Source of the DNA: Actinoplanes sp. L3-i22
GTDB lineage: Bacteria > Actinomycetota > Actinomycetes > Mycobacteriales > Micromonosporaceae
Assembly (NCBI RefSeq): GCF_019704555.1
Contig: NZ_AP024745.1
Location: 1,062,501 to 1,126,500 of the forward strand
DNA: 64,000 nt
Direction: 5' to 3'
Part shown: positions 32,467 through 41,347 of the stretch, in pieces
Numbering within the stretch: the stretch's first letter is position 1
Layout of the letters: each line of letters opens with the position of its first letter
The notes under the pieces: model-generated
Database searches by the model: none
Seen by the model: only the letters and a program-made list of their open reading frames with translations
What the model was told of the DNA's origin: nothing
Position numbers and translations under genes: made by a program

Positions 32467-33528
32467 TCAGCGCACGGTGATCTCCCGCCACAGCCGGCTC
32501 TCCCGGCCGGGCAGGTAAGGCGAATCCAACCGCTTCGCCACCACGCCGGGCAAGCCCTGGGCGCGGGCCGCTTCCAGGGCGAACCGGCCACCACCGGAGA
32601 AGAACGGCGGGGTCTGCCAGTGCTCGCCGGCCAGGGCCAGGCCGTCCAGCAGTTCGCGGCGCTCGGCGTAGCGCAGCAGCTCGGTCGTGCGGTGCCCGTC
32701 CAGCCAGAGGAGGTCGTACAGCAGCAATTGAACTGGATCTTGATCTGCTGATCTTCTGGGGTTCTTCGACCGCGCGCGACGGGCCAGCCGATCCGGGTCG
32801 GGCCGGGCGCCGGCGAACCCGACCAGCTCGCCGTCGAAGATCGCCTCCACCGGCGCGAGTGCCGGGCCCAACGCCCGGACCTCCGGAAACGTCGAGGTCA
32901 GCTCTTCGCCGCCGGGTCCGGCGAGACGCACTCTGCCCCCTGCGACGTACGTGAGGCAGCGACGCCCCGCCCAGCGCATCTCGTAACCCCAGTCGGCGTC
33001 GTCGGCCGGCAGCGCCGCCGCGCGGGTCGCCGTCATCGGGCGCAGGTCGGCGGGCATCGACTCCCAGCCCGGCTCGGGCGGGTCCATCCGGCGCACCATC
33101 CAGTCGGCGCCACCGGTCTGGAAGAAGACGTATCGCCCGTTCGTGCGATCGCCGTGAAAGGTGACGCTGATCTCGTCGGGGCGCCACTTGCTCGTTTCGT
33201 ACGTGCCCCGGTCGAAGATCGTCATCCGGCCGCCGCCGTACTCGCCGGCCGGGATCTCGCCGGCGAAGTCGAGGTACTCCAGAGGATGGTCCTCGGTATG
33301 TTTCGCCAGGTTGTTGCGGGCCTGATCGCGGGGCAGGCCGCGCGGGACGGCGAACGAGACCAGCACGCCGTCGTGCTCCAGCCGGACGTCCCAGTGGAGG
33401 CTGCGGGCGTGGTGCTGCTGGATCACGAAGCGGTGCTGCCCGGTCTCCTCCGGCCGCTCCGGCGGCACCGGCTCCGGGGTGCGGGCGGGGTTCCGTTTCC
33501 GGCGGTACTCGTCGAGGCGATCCGGCAT
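32467..33528 (-). CDS. LigD-like 3'-phosphoesterase fused to a degenerate DNA ligase domain
   Basis: 353 residues from ATG 33528 (the open frame reaches 33972 through unrelated sequence). The N-terminal part is a LigD phosphoesterase domain: HRFVIQQHHARSLHWDVRLE, FAVPRGLP, GEIPAGEYGGGRMTIFDRGTYE and DWMVRRMDP. The rest resembles the adenylation domain, but motif I KxDGxR reads Arg185-Trp-Ala-Gly-Arg-Arg, so the nucleotide-accepting Lys is gone. Motif III (FDGELVGF) and motif IV (VVAKRLDSPYLPGR) remain, motif V is altered and no OB domain follows. End-joining ligation is thus unlikely from this protein; end processing may persist. Confidence 0.8.
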   Translation of the reverse strand: MPDRLDEYRRKRNPARTPEPVPPERPEETGQHRFVIQQHHARSLHWDVRLEHDGVLVSFAVPRGLPRDQARNNLAKHTEDHPLEYLDFAGEIPAGEYGGGRMTIFDRGTYETSKWRPDEISVTFHGDRTNGRYVFFQTGGADWMVRRMDPPEPGWESMPADLRPMTATRAAALPADDADWGYEMRWAGRRCLTYVAGGRVRLAGPGGEELTSTFPEVRALGPALAPVEAIFDGELVGFAGARPDPDRLARRARSKNPRRSADQDPVQLLLYDLLWLDGHRTTELLRYAERRELLDGLALAGEHWQTPPFFSGGGRFALEAARAQGLPGVVAKRLDSPYLPGRESRLWREITVR

Positions 33529-33841
33529 GGCCCGATTCTGCCGGTCGACCCCGGGGGCCCGGAATTGTCGTACCCCGATGGTTGGGTGTTCCCATGACGG
33601 GGATCGCACCACTTCCGCAGCTGCCACGCCGGGTGATCCGGGCGCGCCGGGCGATCGCGCTGGCCCGCGCCGGGCGCGCGTTCGCCGGCGTCGATCCACC
33701 CGCAGGGGTGACACCAATGTGGTCGGGTCCAACGAGTCAGGTGCAAATCGGACGCGGTGTTGATCGTGACTTTTCCGTAACGGTGGCAGGCGGTAGTGTT
33801 CTGGCTCCGACGCGTGTCCATCGACAGGAAGGCGTTGGTCG
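33529..33841. promoter_or_regulatory. 313 bp divergent intergenic region
   Basis: Holds the promoters of the LigD-like gene (leftward) and the monooxygenase gene (rightward). Downstream of 33760 the sequence is AT-richer, and GGAAGG at 33828-33833 is the ribosome site of the latter. An 88-residue ORF here overlaps the monooxygenase start by 4 nt but has no recognised content and is not called. Confidence 0.45.
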
Positions 33842-34948
33842 ATGACCTTGCGCATCCTCGTGGTGGGTGCCGGCATCGCGGGCCTCGCCGCGGCCCGTGG
33901 CCTGCGAGTGGCGGGCTTCCGGCCGGATGTGGTGGAGGCGCTGCCCGCCTCCATGAGCCCCAGTGCCGGCATCTATCTCCCCGGCAACGCCTCCCGCGCG
34001 CTGCGCCTGCTCGGTCTCGACGTCCCGCTGCGCCCGCTGGGTGACCTGATCTTCCGTCAGGTCTTCCTGGACACCCGCGGCCGGGAGCTGTTCGAGATGG
34101 ACGTCGCCGCCCTCTGGGCCGGCGTCGGCGAGTCCCGTGCCCTGTCCCGCGCCGACCTGCAGCAGGTGCTGCTCACCGGGGTCGGCGGCGACGTGCGGTA
34201 CGAGACCGAGGTCCGCGACGTGCAGATCATCGAGGGCGCCGCCAAGGTCGAGTTCGCCAGCGGCGCCATCGCGGAATACGACCTGGTCGTCGGCGCGGAC
34301 GGGCGTCGCTCGACGATCCGCGACCGGATCGGGCTGGGCGGCCCGGCCACGCCGACCGGGCAGATCGTCTACCGCGCGGTCGTCTCCGGCGGCCCGCCGC
34401 TCACCGACTGGACCGCGGTGCTCGGCCGCCGGGCGCAGTTCGTCGCGATGCCGATGGGTGGCCGCCGGATCTACTGCTACGCCGACGAGACCGCGCCGGA
34501 GGCGCCGGACCCGGCCGACCCGCGCGAGCGCCTGCGCGAGATCTTCGGGTCTTTCGGCGGCCCGATCCCGGCGATCCTGGAACGGATCGAGAAGGTGTCG
34601 GTCGCCCGCACCGACGAGGTGGTCCTGCCGACCTGGTCGCGGGGCCCGGTCGTGCTGGTCGGCGACGCCGCGCACGCCACCGCGCCGACCCTGGCCCAGG
34701 GCGCCGCGATGTCCTTCGAGGACGGTTGGGTGCTGGGCCAGGAGCTGCGGCAGGCCGGGCCGGACATCCCGGCCGCGCTGCGCGCCTATGAGGAGCGCCG
34801 CCGCCCGCGCTGCGCCGAGGTGCGCGACCGCACCCGGGAACGGGACCGCGCCCGGGACGTGCCACCGTCCCTGCGCGACCCGATGCTCCGCCGCCGTGGC
34901 CTCCGGATCTTCACCGACCACTACCGCGGTCTGGTCGCGCCGGTCTAG
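33842..34948 (+). CDS. FAD-dependent monooxygenase (PHBH fold)
   Basis: 368 residues. Dinucleotide motif VVGAGIAGLAAARGL at the N-terminus, the DG motif in VVGADGRRSTIRDRIGLGG, and GDAAHATAPTLAQGAAMSFEDG near 275-297 define a group A flavin hydroxylase using NAD(P)H and O2 on an aromatic or hydrophobic substrate. Length is normal. ATG start at 33842. No pathway genes flank it: ctaD follows after a promoter-containing gap. Substrate unknown. Confidence 0.9.
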   Translation: MTLRILVVGAGIAGLAAARGLRVAGFRPDVVEALPASMSPSAGIYLPGNASRALRLLGLDVPLRPLGDLIFRQVFLDTRGRELFEMDVAALWAGVGESRALSRADLQQVLLTGVGGDVRYETEVRDVQIIEGAAKVEFASGAIAEYDLVVGADGRRSTIRDRIGLGGPATPTGQIVYRAVVSGGPPLTDWTAVLGRRAQFVAMPMGGRRIYCYADETAPEAPDPADPRERLREIFGSFGGPIPAILERIEKVSVARTDEVVLPTWSRGPVVLVGDAAHATAPTLAQGAAMSFEDGWVLGQELRQAGPDIPAALRAYEERRRPRCAEVRDRTRERDRARDVPPSLRDPMLRRRGLRIFTDHYRGLVAPV

Positions 34949-35084
34949 CACAGGACGTTCGTCCTGGGTGGTGCTTTGGTCACCCCCCGGCGGCGGAAGG
35001 TCCGTGGGGGACTATTCTGCCAGCGAGGTACGCCCGATCTTCGCGGTGTGCTGAGTGGGACGAACGAGACAACGGAGGCAATTC

Positions 35085-36845
35085 GTGACGACCGTTGCGC
35101 CGTCGCCGATCGCGACCCGTCCGTATCCGGTGCGACGGACGGTCAGGGGTTCGGCTTTCGCCCGGATCCTGCGCACGACGGACGCGAAGCAGATCGGGAT
35201 CATGTACATGATCACCGCCTTCGTGTTCTTCCTTCTGGGCGGCCTCATGGCGCTGCTGATGCGCGCCGAGCTGGCCCGGCCGGGCATGCAGATCCTGTCG
35301 CCCGAGCAGTTCAACCAGCTGTTCACCATGCACGGCACGATCATGCTGCTGTTCTTCGCGACACCGATCGTGTTCGCGTTCGGCAACTACGTCGTACCGA
35401 TCCAGATCGGTGCGCCGGATGTGTCCTTCCCCCGGCTGAACGCCTTCGCCTACTGGCTGTACCTGTTCGGCGGCCTGATCACCATCGGTGGGTTCCTCAC
35501 CCCCGGTGGCGCGGCGGACTTCGGCTGGTTCGCCTACACCCCGCTGAGCAACTCGCTGCACTCGCCGGGTGTCGGCGGCAACATGTGGGTGGTCGGCCTG
35601 GCGATCTCGGGTCTGGGCACGATCCTCGGCTCGGTGAACCTGATCACCACGATCCTAACGCTTCGCGCGCCCGGCATGACCATGTTCCGGATGCCGGTCA
35701 TGGTGTGGAACATGCTGGTCACGGCGCTGCTCGCGGTGATGGTGTTCCCGTTCCTGGCGGCCGCGCTGTTCGCGCTCGCCGCCGACCGCGTCCTCGGCGC
35801 GCACGTCTTCGACGTGAACACCGGCGGCCCGATGCTCTGGCAGCACCTCTTCTGGTTCTTCGGCCATCCCGAGGTGTACATCATCGCGCTGCCGTTCTTC
35901 GGCATCATCACCGAGATCATCCCGGTCTTCAGCCGCAAGCCGCTCTTCGGCTACAAGGGCCTGGTCGCCGCGACGCTGCTGATCGGCGCGCTGTCGATGT
36001 CGGTGTGGGCGCACCACATGTTCGTCACCGGCCAGGTGCTGCTGCCGTTCTTCAGCTTCCTGAGCTTCCTGATCGCGGTCCCGACCGGCATGAAGTTCTT
36101 CGTCTGGATCGGCACCATGTGGCGCGGCCAGATCAGCTTCGAGCCACCGATGCTCTTCGCGATCGGCTTCCTGGTGACGTTCCTCTTCGGCGGTCTGTCC
36201 GGCGTGCTGCTCGCGGCCCCGCCGATCGACTTCCACGTCTCCGACTCGTACTTCGTGATCGCGCACTTCCACTACGTGCTCTTCGGCACGATCGTGTTCG
36301 CGGTCTTCGCCGGGATCTACTTCTGGTTCCCGAAGATGTTCGGCCGGTTCCTCGACGAGCGCCTCGCGAAGATCCACTTCTGGCTGACCTTCATCGGCTT
36401 CCACACCACGTTCCTGGTGCAGCACTGGCTCGGCACCAAGGGCATGCCCCGGCGTTACGCCGACTACCTGCCCAGCGACGGCTTCACCACGCTGAACACG
36501 ATCTCCACGATCGGCTCGTTCATCCTGGGCCTGGCCACGCTGCCGTTCCTCTACAACATCTGGAAGTCGTACAAGGTCGGCCGGGTGGCGCTCGCCGACG
36601 ACCCGTGGGGCCACGGCAACTCGCTGGAGTGGGCCACGTCCAGCCCGCCGCCGCTGCGCAACTTCGACCGGATGCCGCGGATCCGCTCCGAGCGACCCGC
36701 CTTCGACCTGAAGTTCCCCGAGCTCGCCGCCGGTGAGCACGGTGCGGTCGCCGGCCCGCCGGAGGGTGGGGCCCGGATGCTGACCCACGAGTCCGACGGT
36801 GGCGCCTCCTACCGGGAAGACACCGAGAACAACAAAGACCACTGA
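35085..36845 (+). CDS. ctaD: cytochrome c oxidase subunit I (aa3 type)
   Basis: 586 residues, twelve transmembrane helices. Heme and copper ligands are all visible: [11 protein letters not shown] (low-spin heme His), FFGHPEVYI (CuB His crosslinked to Tyr), WAHHMF (CuB His pair) and [10 protein letters not shown] (heme a3 and heme a His). GTG start at 35085, six bases after GGAGG, gives an N-terminus [16 protein letters not shown] typical of actinobacterial CtaD. The acidic, disordered C-terminal tail is longer than average. The gene stands alone, away from ctaC/ctaE and qcr genes, so it may be a second isoform. A strong terminator follows. Confidence 0.95.
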   Translation: MTTVAPSPIATRPYPVRRTVRGSAFARILRTTDAKQIGIMYMITAFVFFLLGGLMALLMRAELARPGMQILSPEQFNQLFTMHGTIMLLFFATPIVFAFGNYVVPIQIGAPDVSFPRLNAFAYWLYLFGGLITIGGFLTPGGAADFGWFAYTPLSNSLHSPGVGGNMWVVGLAISGLGTILGSVNLITTILTLRAPGMTMFRMPVMVWNMLVTALLAVMVFPFLAAALFALAADRVLGAHVFDVNTGGPMLWQHLFWFFGHPEVYIIALPFFGIITEIIPVFSRKPLFGYKGLVAATLLIGALSMSVWAHHMFVTGQVLLPFFSFLSFLIAVPTGMKFFVWIGTMWRGQISFEPPMLFAIGFLVTFLFGGLSGVLLAAPPIDFHVSDSYFVIAHFHYVLFGTIVFAVFAGIYFWFPKMFGRFLDERLAKIHFWLTFIGFHTTFLVQHWLGTKGMPRRYADYLPSDGFTTLNTISTIGSFILGLATLPFLYNIWKSYKVGRVALADDPWGHGNSLEWATSSPPPLRNFDRMPRIRSERPAFDLKFPELAAGEHGAVAGPPEGGARMLTHESDGGASYREDTENNKDH

Positions 36846-36860
36846 TTCTTCGGTACGGCG

Positions 36861-36896
36861 GTGGCCCCGCTCTCCTTCCACGGAGAGCGGGGCCAC
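36861..36896 (+). terminator. intrinsic terminator of ctaD
   Basis: GTGGCCCCGCTCTCC (36861-36875) and GGAGAGCGGGGCCAC (36882-36896) make a perfect 15 bp stem with a 6-base loop, starting 15 nt after the ctaD stop and followed by TCTCGTT. Confidence 0.9.
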
Positions 36897-37020
36897 TCTC
36901 GTTACCGGGTTGTTTCGGTCATATCTCACCGGATCCCCGGCCAGGGACGTGAGCTGCACCAAAGCCGTTGGTTTCTGTCGTACCCCTGGGGGAGGATCGG
37001 CGGCGGAGGTCAGGATCGTC

Positions 37021-38343
37021 ATGTTGCTCAAGCCTTACCGGGAAACCCTCGCGCTGCCCAAGGTCCCGTCATTGCTCGTGGTCGCCACGCTCGCCCGCAT
37101 CCCCATCGCGGCCGCCGCGGTGGTGCTCACGCTGCACGTGGTCACCGACATGGGCCGGGGTTACGGTGCGGCCGGTCTGGTCGGCGCCGCGGCGACCGTC
37201 GGCGGCTCGTTCGGCGCCCCGGTGATGGGCCGGCTGATCGACCGGCGCGGGCTGCGCCCGGTGCTGGTGCTGACCACCGTCGCCGAGGTGATCTACTGGC
37301 TGGTCGCGCAGGCGTTGCCGTACTGGGCTCTGCTCCCGGTCGCCGTGGTCGGCGGCTTCCTGGCCCTGCCCGCGTTCTCGGTGGCCCGGCAGTCGATCGC
37401 CGCGCTCACCCCGGAGTCGCATCGGCTGCCCGCGTTCGCCCTCGACTCGATGACCACCGAGCTGTCGTTCATGGCCGGCCCGGCGCTCGGCGTGCTGATC
37501 GCCACCAGCGCCGCCGGCCCGCGCGTCGCCATGCTCACCCTGGCCGGCGGCATCCTGCTGGCCGGTCTCGGGCTGTGGCTGCTCAACCCGCCCACCCGGG
37601 CCGAGCACGAGGCCCCGGTCTCGGCCGGCGAGCGGGTGGCCCGGCGGGACTGGCTCAAGCCCCGGTTCGTCGCGATCCTCGCCGTCACGATGGCCGCCAC
37701 GCTGGTGCTCTCCGGCACCGACGTGTCGGTGGTCGCCGTGCTCCGCGAGTCCGGCGAGCTGACCTGGAGCGGCCTGGTGATGTCGCTGTGGGCGCTGTTC
37801 TCCCTGATCGGCGGCTTCGCGTACGGGACGGTCCGGCGCGGCCTGCCGGTCCTGGCCATCTTCATCCCGATGGCGGTGCTGACCATCCCGGTCGGCCTCG
37901 GTGGCTCGCACTGGTGGCTGCTGGCGCTGCTGCTGATCCCGGCCGGCGCCCTCTGCGCCCCGACGATCACCGCCAGCTCGGCGGCGATCAGCCGGATGAT
38001 CCCGGCCGCGGCCCGCGGCGAGGCGATGGGCCTGCACAACTCGGCGCTGACCGTCGGCGTCGCCCTGGGCGGCCCGCTGGCCGGCCTGGCCATCGACAAC
38101 CTCGGGCCGAAGTGGGGCTTCGTCGCGGTGGGCACGGTGGGCGTGCTGGTCGCGCTCCTGGTGCTGCCCGCGGCGCTCCGCCACCGCAACGCCGACGCCG
38201 CCTCGGCCGCTGCCGAGCCGGGCATCCCGGCCGACCTCGAGGCCGACCTCGACGTTCCGGCGTCCCCGGCCGAACTGGACCAGACGTCCGCCCCGGCCGT
38301 GCCGGACCTGGTGCCGTCCCCGGCCGGCTCCGCCCGCGCCTGA
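37021..38343 (+). CDS. MFS transporter
   Basis: 440 residues, twelve predicted transmembrane helices of the major facilitator fold, drug-efflux-like. GRLIDRRGLRPVLVL is the cytoplasmic loop 2-3 signature and LPAFSVARQSIAALTPESHRLPAFALDS the helix 5 region. The last 60 residues are acidic, Ala/Pro-rich and disordered. ATG start at 37021; GGAGG lies 13 nt upstream, a long spacing, but no better start is in frame. Substrate unknown. Confidence 0.85.
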   Translation: MLLKPYRETLALPKVPSLLVVATLARIPIAAAAVVLTLHVVTDMGRGYGAAGLVGAAATVGGSFGAPVMGRLIDRRGLRPVLVLTTVAEVIYWLVAQALPYWALLPVAVVGGFLALPAFSVARQSIAALTPESHRLPAFALDSMTTELSFMAGPALGVLIATSAAGPRVAMLTLAGGILLAGLGLWLLNPPTRAEHEAPVSAGERVARRDWLKPRFVAILAVTMAATLVLSGTDVSVVAVLRESGELTWSGLVMSLWALFSLIGGFAYGTVRRGLPVLAIFIPMAVLTIPVGLGGSHWWLLALLLIPAGALCAPTITASSAAISRMIPAAARGEAMGLHNSALTVGVALGGPLAGLAIDNLGPKWGFVAVGTVGVLVALLVLPAALRHRNADAASAAAEPGIPADLEADLDVPASPAELDQTSAPAVPDLVPSPAGSARA

Positions 38344-38664
38344 CCTGAACCACCCCGACGCCCGGCCCGGGCCTGAGCTGCCACGACGGCTCGGCCTGGG
38401 CCGGTTTCGTCGTTCCCTGGCCGGTTTCGGCGTTCCCGGGCGGGCTTGGTGGCAGTGCGGGTGACCGGGAGCGTCGCTGGGGCTGTGGGGGCGTCTGATT
38501 CCGCGAAAAGGGTTGCCGGCGGCCCGGGCGGGGCGGGTAGGTTTGGCCGGAACTCCGCATCTTCGGGCCCTGGATTCATGTCGCAGGTGGGCTCGGGACC
38601 TCGCCGTGAGCGGGGAGGAGGTGGCGACGTTCGTTGTTGCTGCCTGCCTTTTGGAGTGATGTTC
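38344..38664. other. 321 bp intergenic region with a short direct repeat
   Basis: Contains two adjacent 20 bp copies of GGCCGGTTTCGTCGTTCCCT (38399-38418 and 38419-38438, three differences). The CCCGGCCCGGGCC stretch near 38361 is palindromic and may help end the MFS transcript. The promoter of the downstream oxidoreductase should be near 38600. No gene is supported. Confidence 0.5.
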
Positions 38665-39504
38665 ATGGAGATCGGCCTCGGGTTGCCCATCAGCGACCCC
38701 GCCCTGCTGCCCGAATGGGCCCGGCTCGCGGAAGAGCACCGGTTCGCCACGGTGGCCCTGCTGGACCGGCTCGTCTACGACAATCCGGAACCGCTGATCG
38801 CCCTGGCCGCGCTGGCCGGGGCCACTACCCGGATCCGGCTGCAGACCGAGGTGCTGCTCGGGCCGTTGCGGTCCACGGCGCTGCTGGCCAAGCAGGTCGC
38901 GACCCTGGACCGGATGTCGGCCGGCCGGTTCGTCCTCGGCGTCGGCGTCGGCGGCCGGGAAGACGATCATGTGGCGGCCGGGGTGCCGCTCAACCGCCGG
39001 GGACGCCTCCTCGACGCCCAGCTCGCCGACCTGCGGAAGATCTGGCGTGGCGAGCCCTATCAGGCGATCTCGGGGATCGGGCCGCGGCCGCTCACCGCTG
39101 GTGGGCCGCCGATCCTGATCGGTGGGTTCGCGCCCGAGGCGTTGCGCCGGGTGGGCCGGTTCGCGGACGGGTTCATCTGTGCCGCGCCGCTGGCGTGGGC
39201 GGGTGGGCTCGTCCGTACCGTCAATGAGTCTTGGGCGGAAGCGGGCCGGGAAGGCCGGCCCCGCCTCGTCTGCCAGATCAACACGACCGTGGGCGACGCC
39301 GGGACGATCGAGCGGGGGCGCCGGGCGGTGGCCGGCTACTACGCGTTCACGGGGCGTCCTGGCTGGGGTGACCCGCTGACTGATCCGGCGCGGATCGCCG
39401 AGACGGTGGCGGCCTATCGCGAGTTCGGCGCCGACGAGTTGATCATGTACTGCTACGGCGACGATCCCCGCCAGATCGAGCTCCTGGCCGACATCGTCCG
39501 CTGA
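38665..39504 (+). CDS. LLM-class (luciferase-like) flavin-dependent oxidoreductase
   Basis: 279 residues with the TIM-barrel pattern of bacterial luciferase and F420- or FMN-dependent relatives: EIGLGLPISDPALLPEWARLAEEHRFATVALLDRL at the N-terminus, TTRIRLQTEVLLGPLRSTALLAKQVATLDRMSAGRFVLGVGVG in the middle, and PPILIGGFAPEALRRVGRFADGF. Substrate unknown. ATG 38665 is chosen because GGAG lies 8 nt upstream; the ATG at 38659 would be only two bases from it. Confidence 0.9.
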   Translation: MEIGLGLPISDPALLPEWARLAEEHRFATVALLDRLVYDNPEPLIALAALAGATTRIRLQTEVLLGPLRSTALLAKQVATLDRMSAGRFVLGVGVGGREDDHVAAGVPLNRRGRLLDAQLADLRKIWRGEPYQAISGIGPRPLTAGGPPILIGGFAPEALRRVGRFADGFICAAPLAWAGGLVRTVNESWAEAGREGRPRLVCQINTTVGDAGTIERGRRAVAGYYAFTGRPGWGDPLTDPARIAETVAAYREFGADELIMYCYGDDPRQIELLADIVR

Positions 39505-39580
39505 TCCCGCTCCGGCTCGACCCTGCCCGCGCGGGACCGCTCCGGAGCGGCTGAGGCCGACTCGGGGCGGGGCGGGGCGT

Positions 39581-39640
39581 GCGGGTGGTGCCGGGCCGGG
39601 AGTGGTCAGCGGGTGGTGCCGGGCCGGGAGTGGTCAGCGG
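39581..39640. repeat. 28 bp direct repeat at the 3' end of the hydrolase gene
   Basis: Copies of GCGGGTGGTGCCGGGCCGGG plus AGTGGTCA begin at 39581 and 39609; a third partial copy begins at 39637 inside the coding end. The TCA of the second copy is the hydrolase stop codon (39634-39636), so the duplication also copies that stop. Confidence 0.8.
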
Positions 39641-40212
39641 GTGATGCGTGGGGTGGGATCCGGGCTGAGCGACCAGGCCAGGACCGAGGGCCAGGGGCCG
39701 TAGCCCGACTCGTGGTTGAGGTGGGCGCCCCCGGACAGGACATCGGTGTCCAGGGACAACGGCTTGCCGTAGACGACCGCGGCGCCCTCCGGGGCATACG
39801 GGTCGTCATCGGTGCCGACCAGCCGGGTGTGTCCCGCCGCGGCGCTCAGCGCGCCCGGCTCGATCGGCGGCGGGGCGAAGCCGGCGATCTCCGGATGGGC
39901 CAGCGTGACGGCCGGGGACGGCGGCGCCACCAGCAGCACCCGGTCGACCGGGGTGGTGATCAGCCCGCGGGCCACCCCGTTGAGCCAGAGCAGGCAGCCG
40001 AGGCTGTGGCAGATCACCGTGACCGGCTCGGCGGCCGACCGGACGCGGGTGGTCAGCTCGTGCAGCCAGCGGTCGAGAACCGGTTCGTCCGGGTCGGGCA
40101 GCTGCGGGTAGTCGACCTGGTGGCCCAGGTCGCTCAACTGCCCGGCCAGCCAGTGCTGCCAGTGCTCGGGCGGCCGCCGGTTCTGCCAGCCGTGCAGGAT
40201 GAGAAAGCCCAC
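39634..40212 (-). CDS. RBBP9/YdeN-type alpha/beta hydrolase
   Basis: 192 residues. FLILHGWQNRRPPEHWQHWL is the oxyanion-hole strand, the nucleophile Ser is in VICHSLGCLLWL, an acidic partner is probably in TRLVGTDDDPYAP, and the catalytic His in GGAHLNHESGYG. Family members are small serine hydrolases of mostly unknown substrate. GTG start at 40212 after GGGGTGCTGA. It is downstream of the GNAT gene on the same strand, 36 nt away, and may end the pncB-pncA-GNAT transcript. Confidence 0.85.
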   Translation of the reverse strand: MGFLILHGWQNRRPPEHWQHWLAGQLSDLGHQVDYPQLPDPDEPVLDRWLHELTTRVRSAAEPVTVICHSLGCLLWLNGVARGLITTPVDRVLLVAPPSPAVTLAHPEIAGFAPPPIEPGALSAAAGHTRLVGTDDDPYAPEGAAVVYGKPLSLDTDVLSGGAHLNHESGYGPWPSVLAWSLSPDPTPRITR

Positions 40213-40248
40213 TCAGCACCCCGGCCGGGTGCGGATGCGGAAGCCCAC

Positions 40249-40773
40249 TCAGAACTCCAGGTACATCACGTGCAGGCCGACCCGCCCGAGCGTGGGGTGC
40301 TCGAACCCGCGTGGCACCGTGCCGATGATCTGGAAGCCCAGCCGGCGGTAGACGGTCACCGCCGCGGTGTTCGACTCAGCGACGGCGTTGAACTGGATCC
40401 CGGCGTACCCCTCGGATCTTGCCCAATCGATCGCGAAGCGGCAGAGGGCCGCGCCGATGCCGTGCCCGCGGCTGTCGGCCGCGACCATGAAGCTCGCGGT
40501 GGCGATGTGGGCGCCGGGTCCGCCCTTGTTCGGGCCCATCTTCGCGGTTCCGGCGATGCCGCCGGAGGCGGACTCGGCCACCACGGTAAGTCCGGGCGGT
40601 CGTTCCACCCAGGTCGCGCGGCTGGCGTCCTCGCTCATGCCCGGGTCGTACGTGTAGGTGTCGCCGGCGCGCACGACCTCGCGCACGATCGGCCACACCC
40701 GCACCCAGTCGTCGTCGGCGAACGGCCGGATCGTCGTCGCCGCGTGTTCGGAGAGCTCAGGCCGGGTCGACAA
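40249..40773 (-). CDS. GNAT-family N-acetyltransferase
   Basis: 174 residues. TIRPFADDDWVRVWPIV begins the fold, SFMVAADSRGHGIGAALCRFAIDWARSEGY carries the acetyl-CoA-binding R-G-x-G-I-G motif, and NTAAVTVYRRLGFQIIGTVP the C-terminal motif. The acceptor is unknown. The TTG at 40773 overlaps the end of pncA by 17 nt and has GGAG upstream, so translation is probably coupled to pncA. Confidence 0.88.
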   Translation of the reverse strand: MSTRPELSEHAATTIRPFADDDWVRVWPIVREVVRAGDTYTYDPGMSEDASRATWVERPPGLTVVAESASGGIAGTAKMGPNKGGPGAHIATASFMVAADSRGHGIGAALCRFAIDWARSEGYAGIQFNAVAESNTAAVTVYRRLGFQIIGTVPRGFEHPTLGRVGLHVMYLEF

Positions 40774-41338
40774 CGGGCGCTCCAGTGGTGTCGACGTTGG
40801 CTTTGCGGAACTCGTCGAGCGCCGCCTCGGTGGTCGCCTTCGCGACGCCGGCGGTCAGCTCCAGCAGGACCGTGGTGGCGAAGCCCTCGGCCGCCGCGTC
40901 GAGCGCGGTGGCCCGTACGCAATGGTCTGTCGCGATGCCGACGACCTCGACGTCGGTGACCCCCCGGCCACGCAGCCACCCGGCGAGGGTTTCGCCCGCC
41001 TCCGTCCGGCCCTCGAAGCCGGAGTAGGCCGCCTGATGGGCGCCCTTGTGGAAGATCGCCTCGATCCGGTCGGTGATCAGCTCGGGGTGGAAGTCGGCGC
41101 CGGAGGAGCCGACCACGCAGTGCGCCGGCCAGGTGTCGACGAAGTCCGGATGGTCGCTGAAGTGCGCGCCCGGGTCCACGTGGTAGTCCTTGGTGGCGAC
41201 CACGTGGTCCCAGCGCTGCCCGGCCCGGTCGAGGACCAGCGAGATGCCCTTGGCGACCGCGGCACCGCCGCCGACCGGCAGCGAGCCGCCCTCGCAGAAG
41301 TCGTTCTGCACGTCCACGATGATCAGCGCGCGTGACAT
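40757..41338 (-). CDS. pncA: nicotinamidase
   Basis: 193 residues. Deamidates nicotinamide to nicotinate in NAD salvage. Isochorismatase-like fold with the catalytic triad visible: Asp in IIVDVQNDF, Lys in FHKGAH and Cys in ATDHCVRATA. Metal ligands lie in DYHVDPGAHFSDHPDF. The start is ATG 41338. It lies 9 nt after pncB on the same strand, so the two consecutive salvage enzymes form an operon with the GNAT gene. Confidence 0.95.
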   Translation of the reverse strand: MSRALIIVDVQNDFCEGGSLPVGGGAAVAKGISLVLDRAGQRWDHVVATKDYHVDPGAHFSDHPDFVDTWPAHCVVGSSGADFHPELITDRIEAIFHKGAHQAAYSGFEGRTEAGETLAGWLRGRGVTDVEVVGIATDHCVRATALDAAAEGFATTVLLELTAGVAKATTEAALDEFRKANVDTTGAPVVDPA

Positions 41339-41347
41339 GGCGGGCCC

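Noticed and set aside
30830..33595. 921-residue minus-strand frame
   Set aside because: It runs through the glycoside hydrolase and LigD-like genes in another frame and into the repeat element. Low-complexity Arg/Gly/Pro content.
33582..33845. 88-residue ORF overlapping the monooxygenase start by 4 nt
   Set aside because: The overlap looks like coupling, but there is no ribosome site, the sequence is low-complexity (RARRAIALARAGRAF), and its second half crosses the likely promoter.
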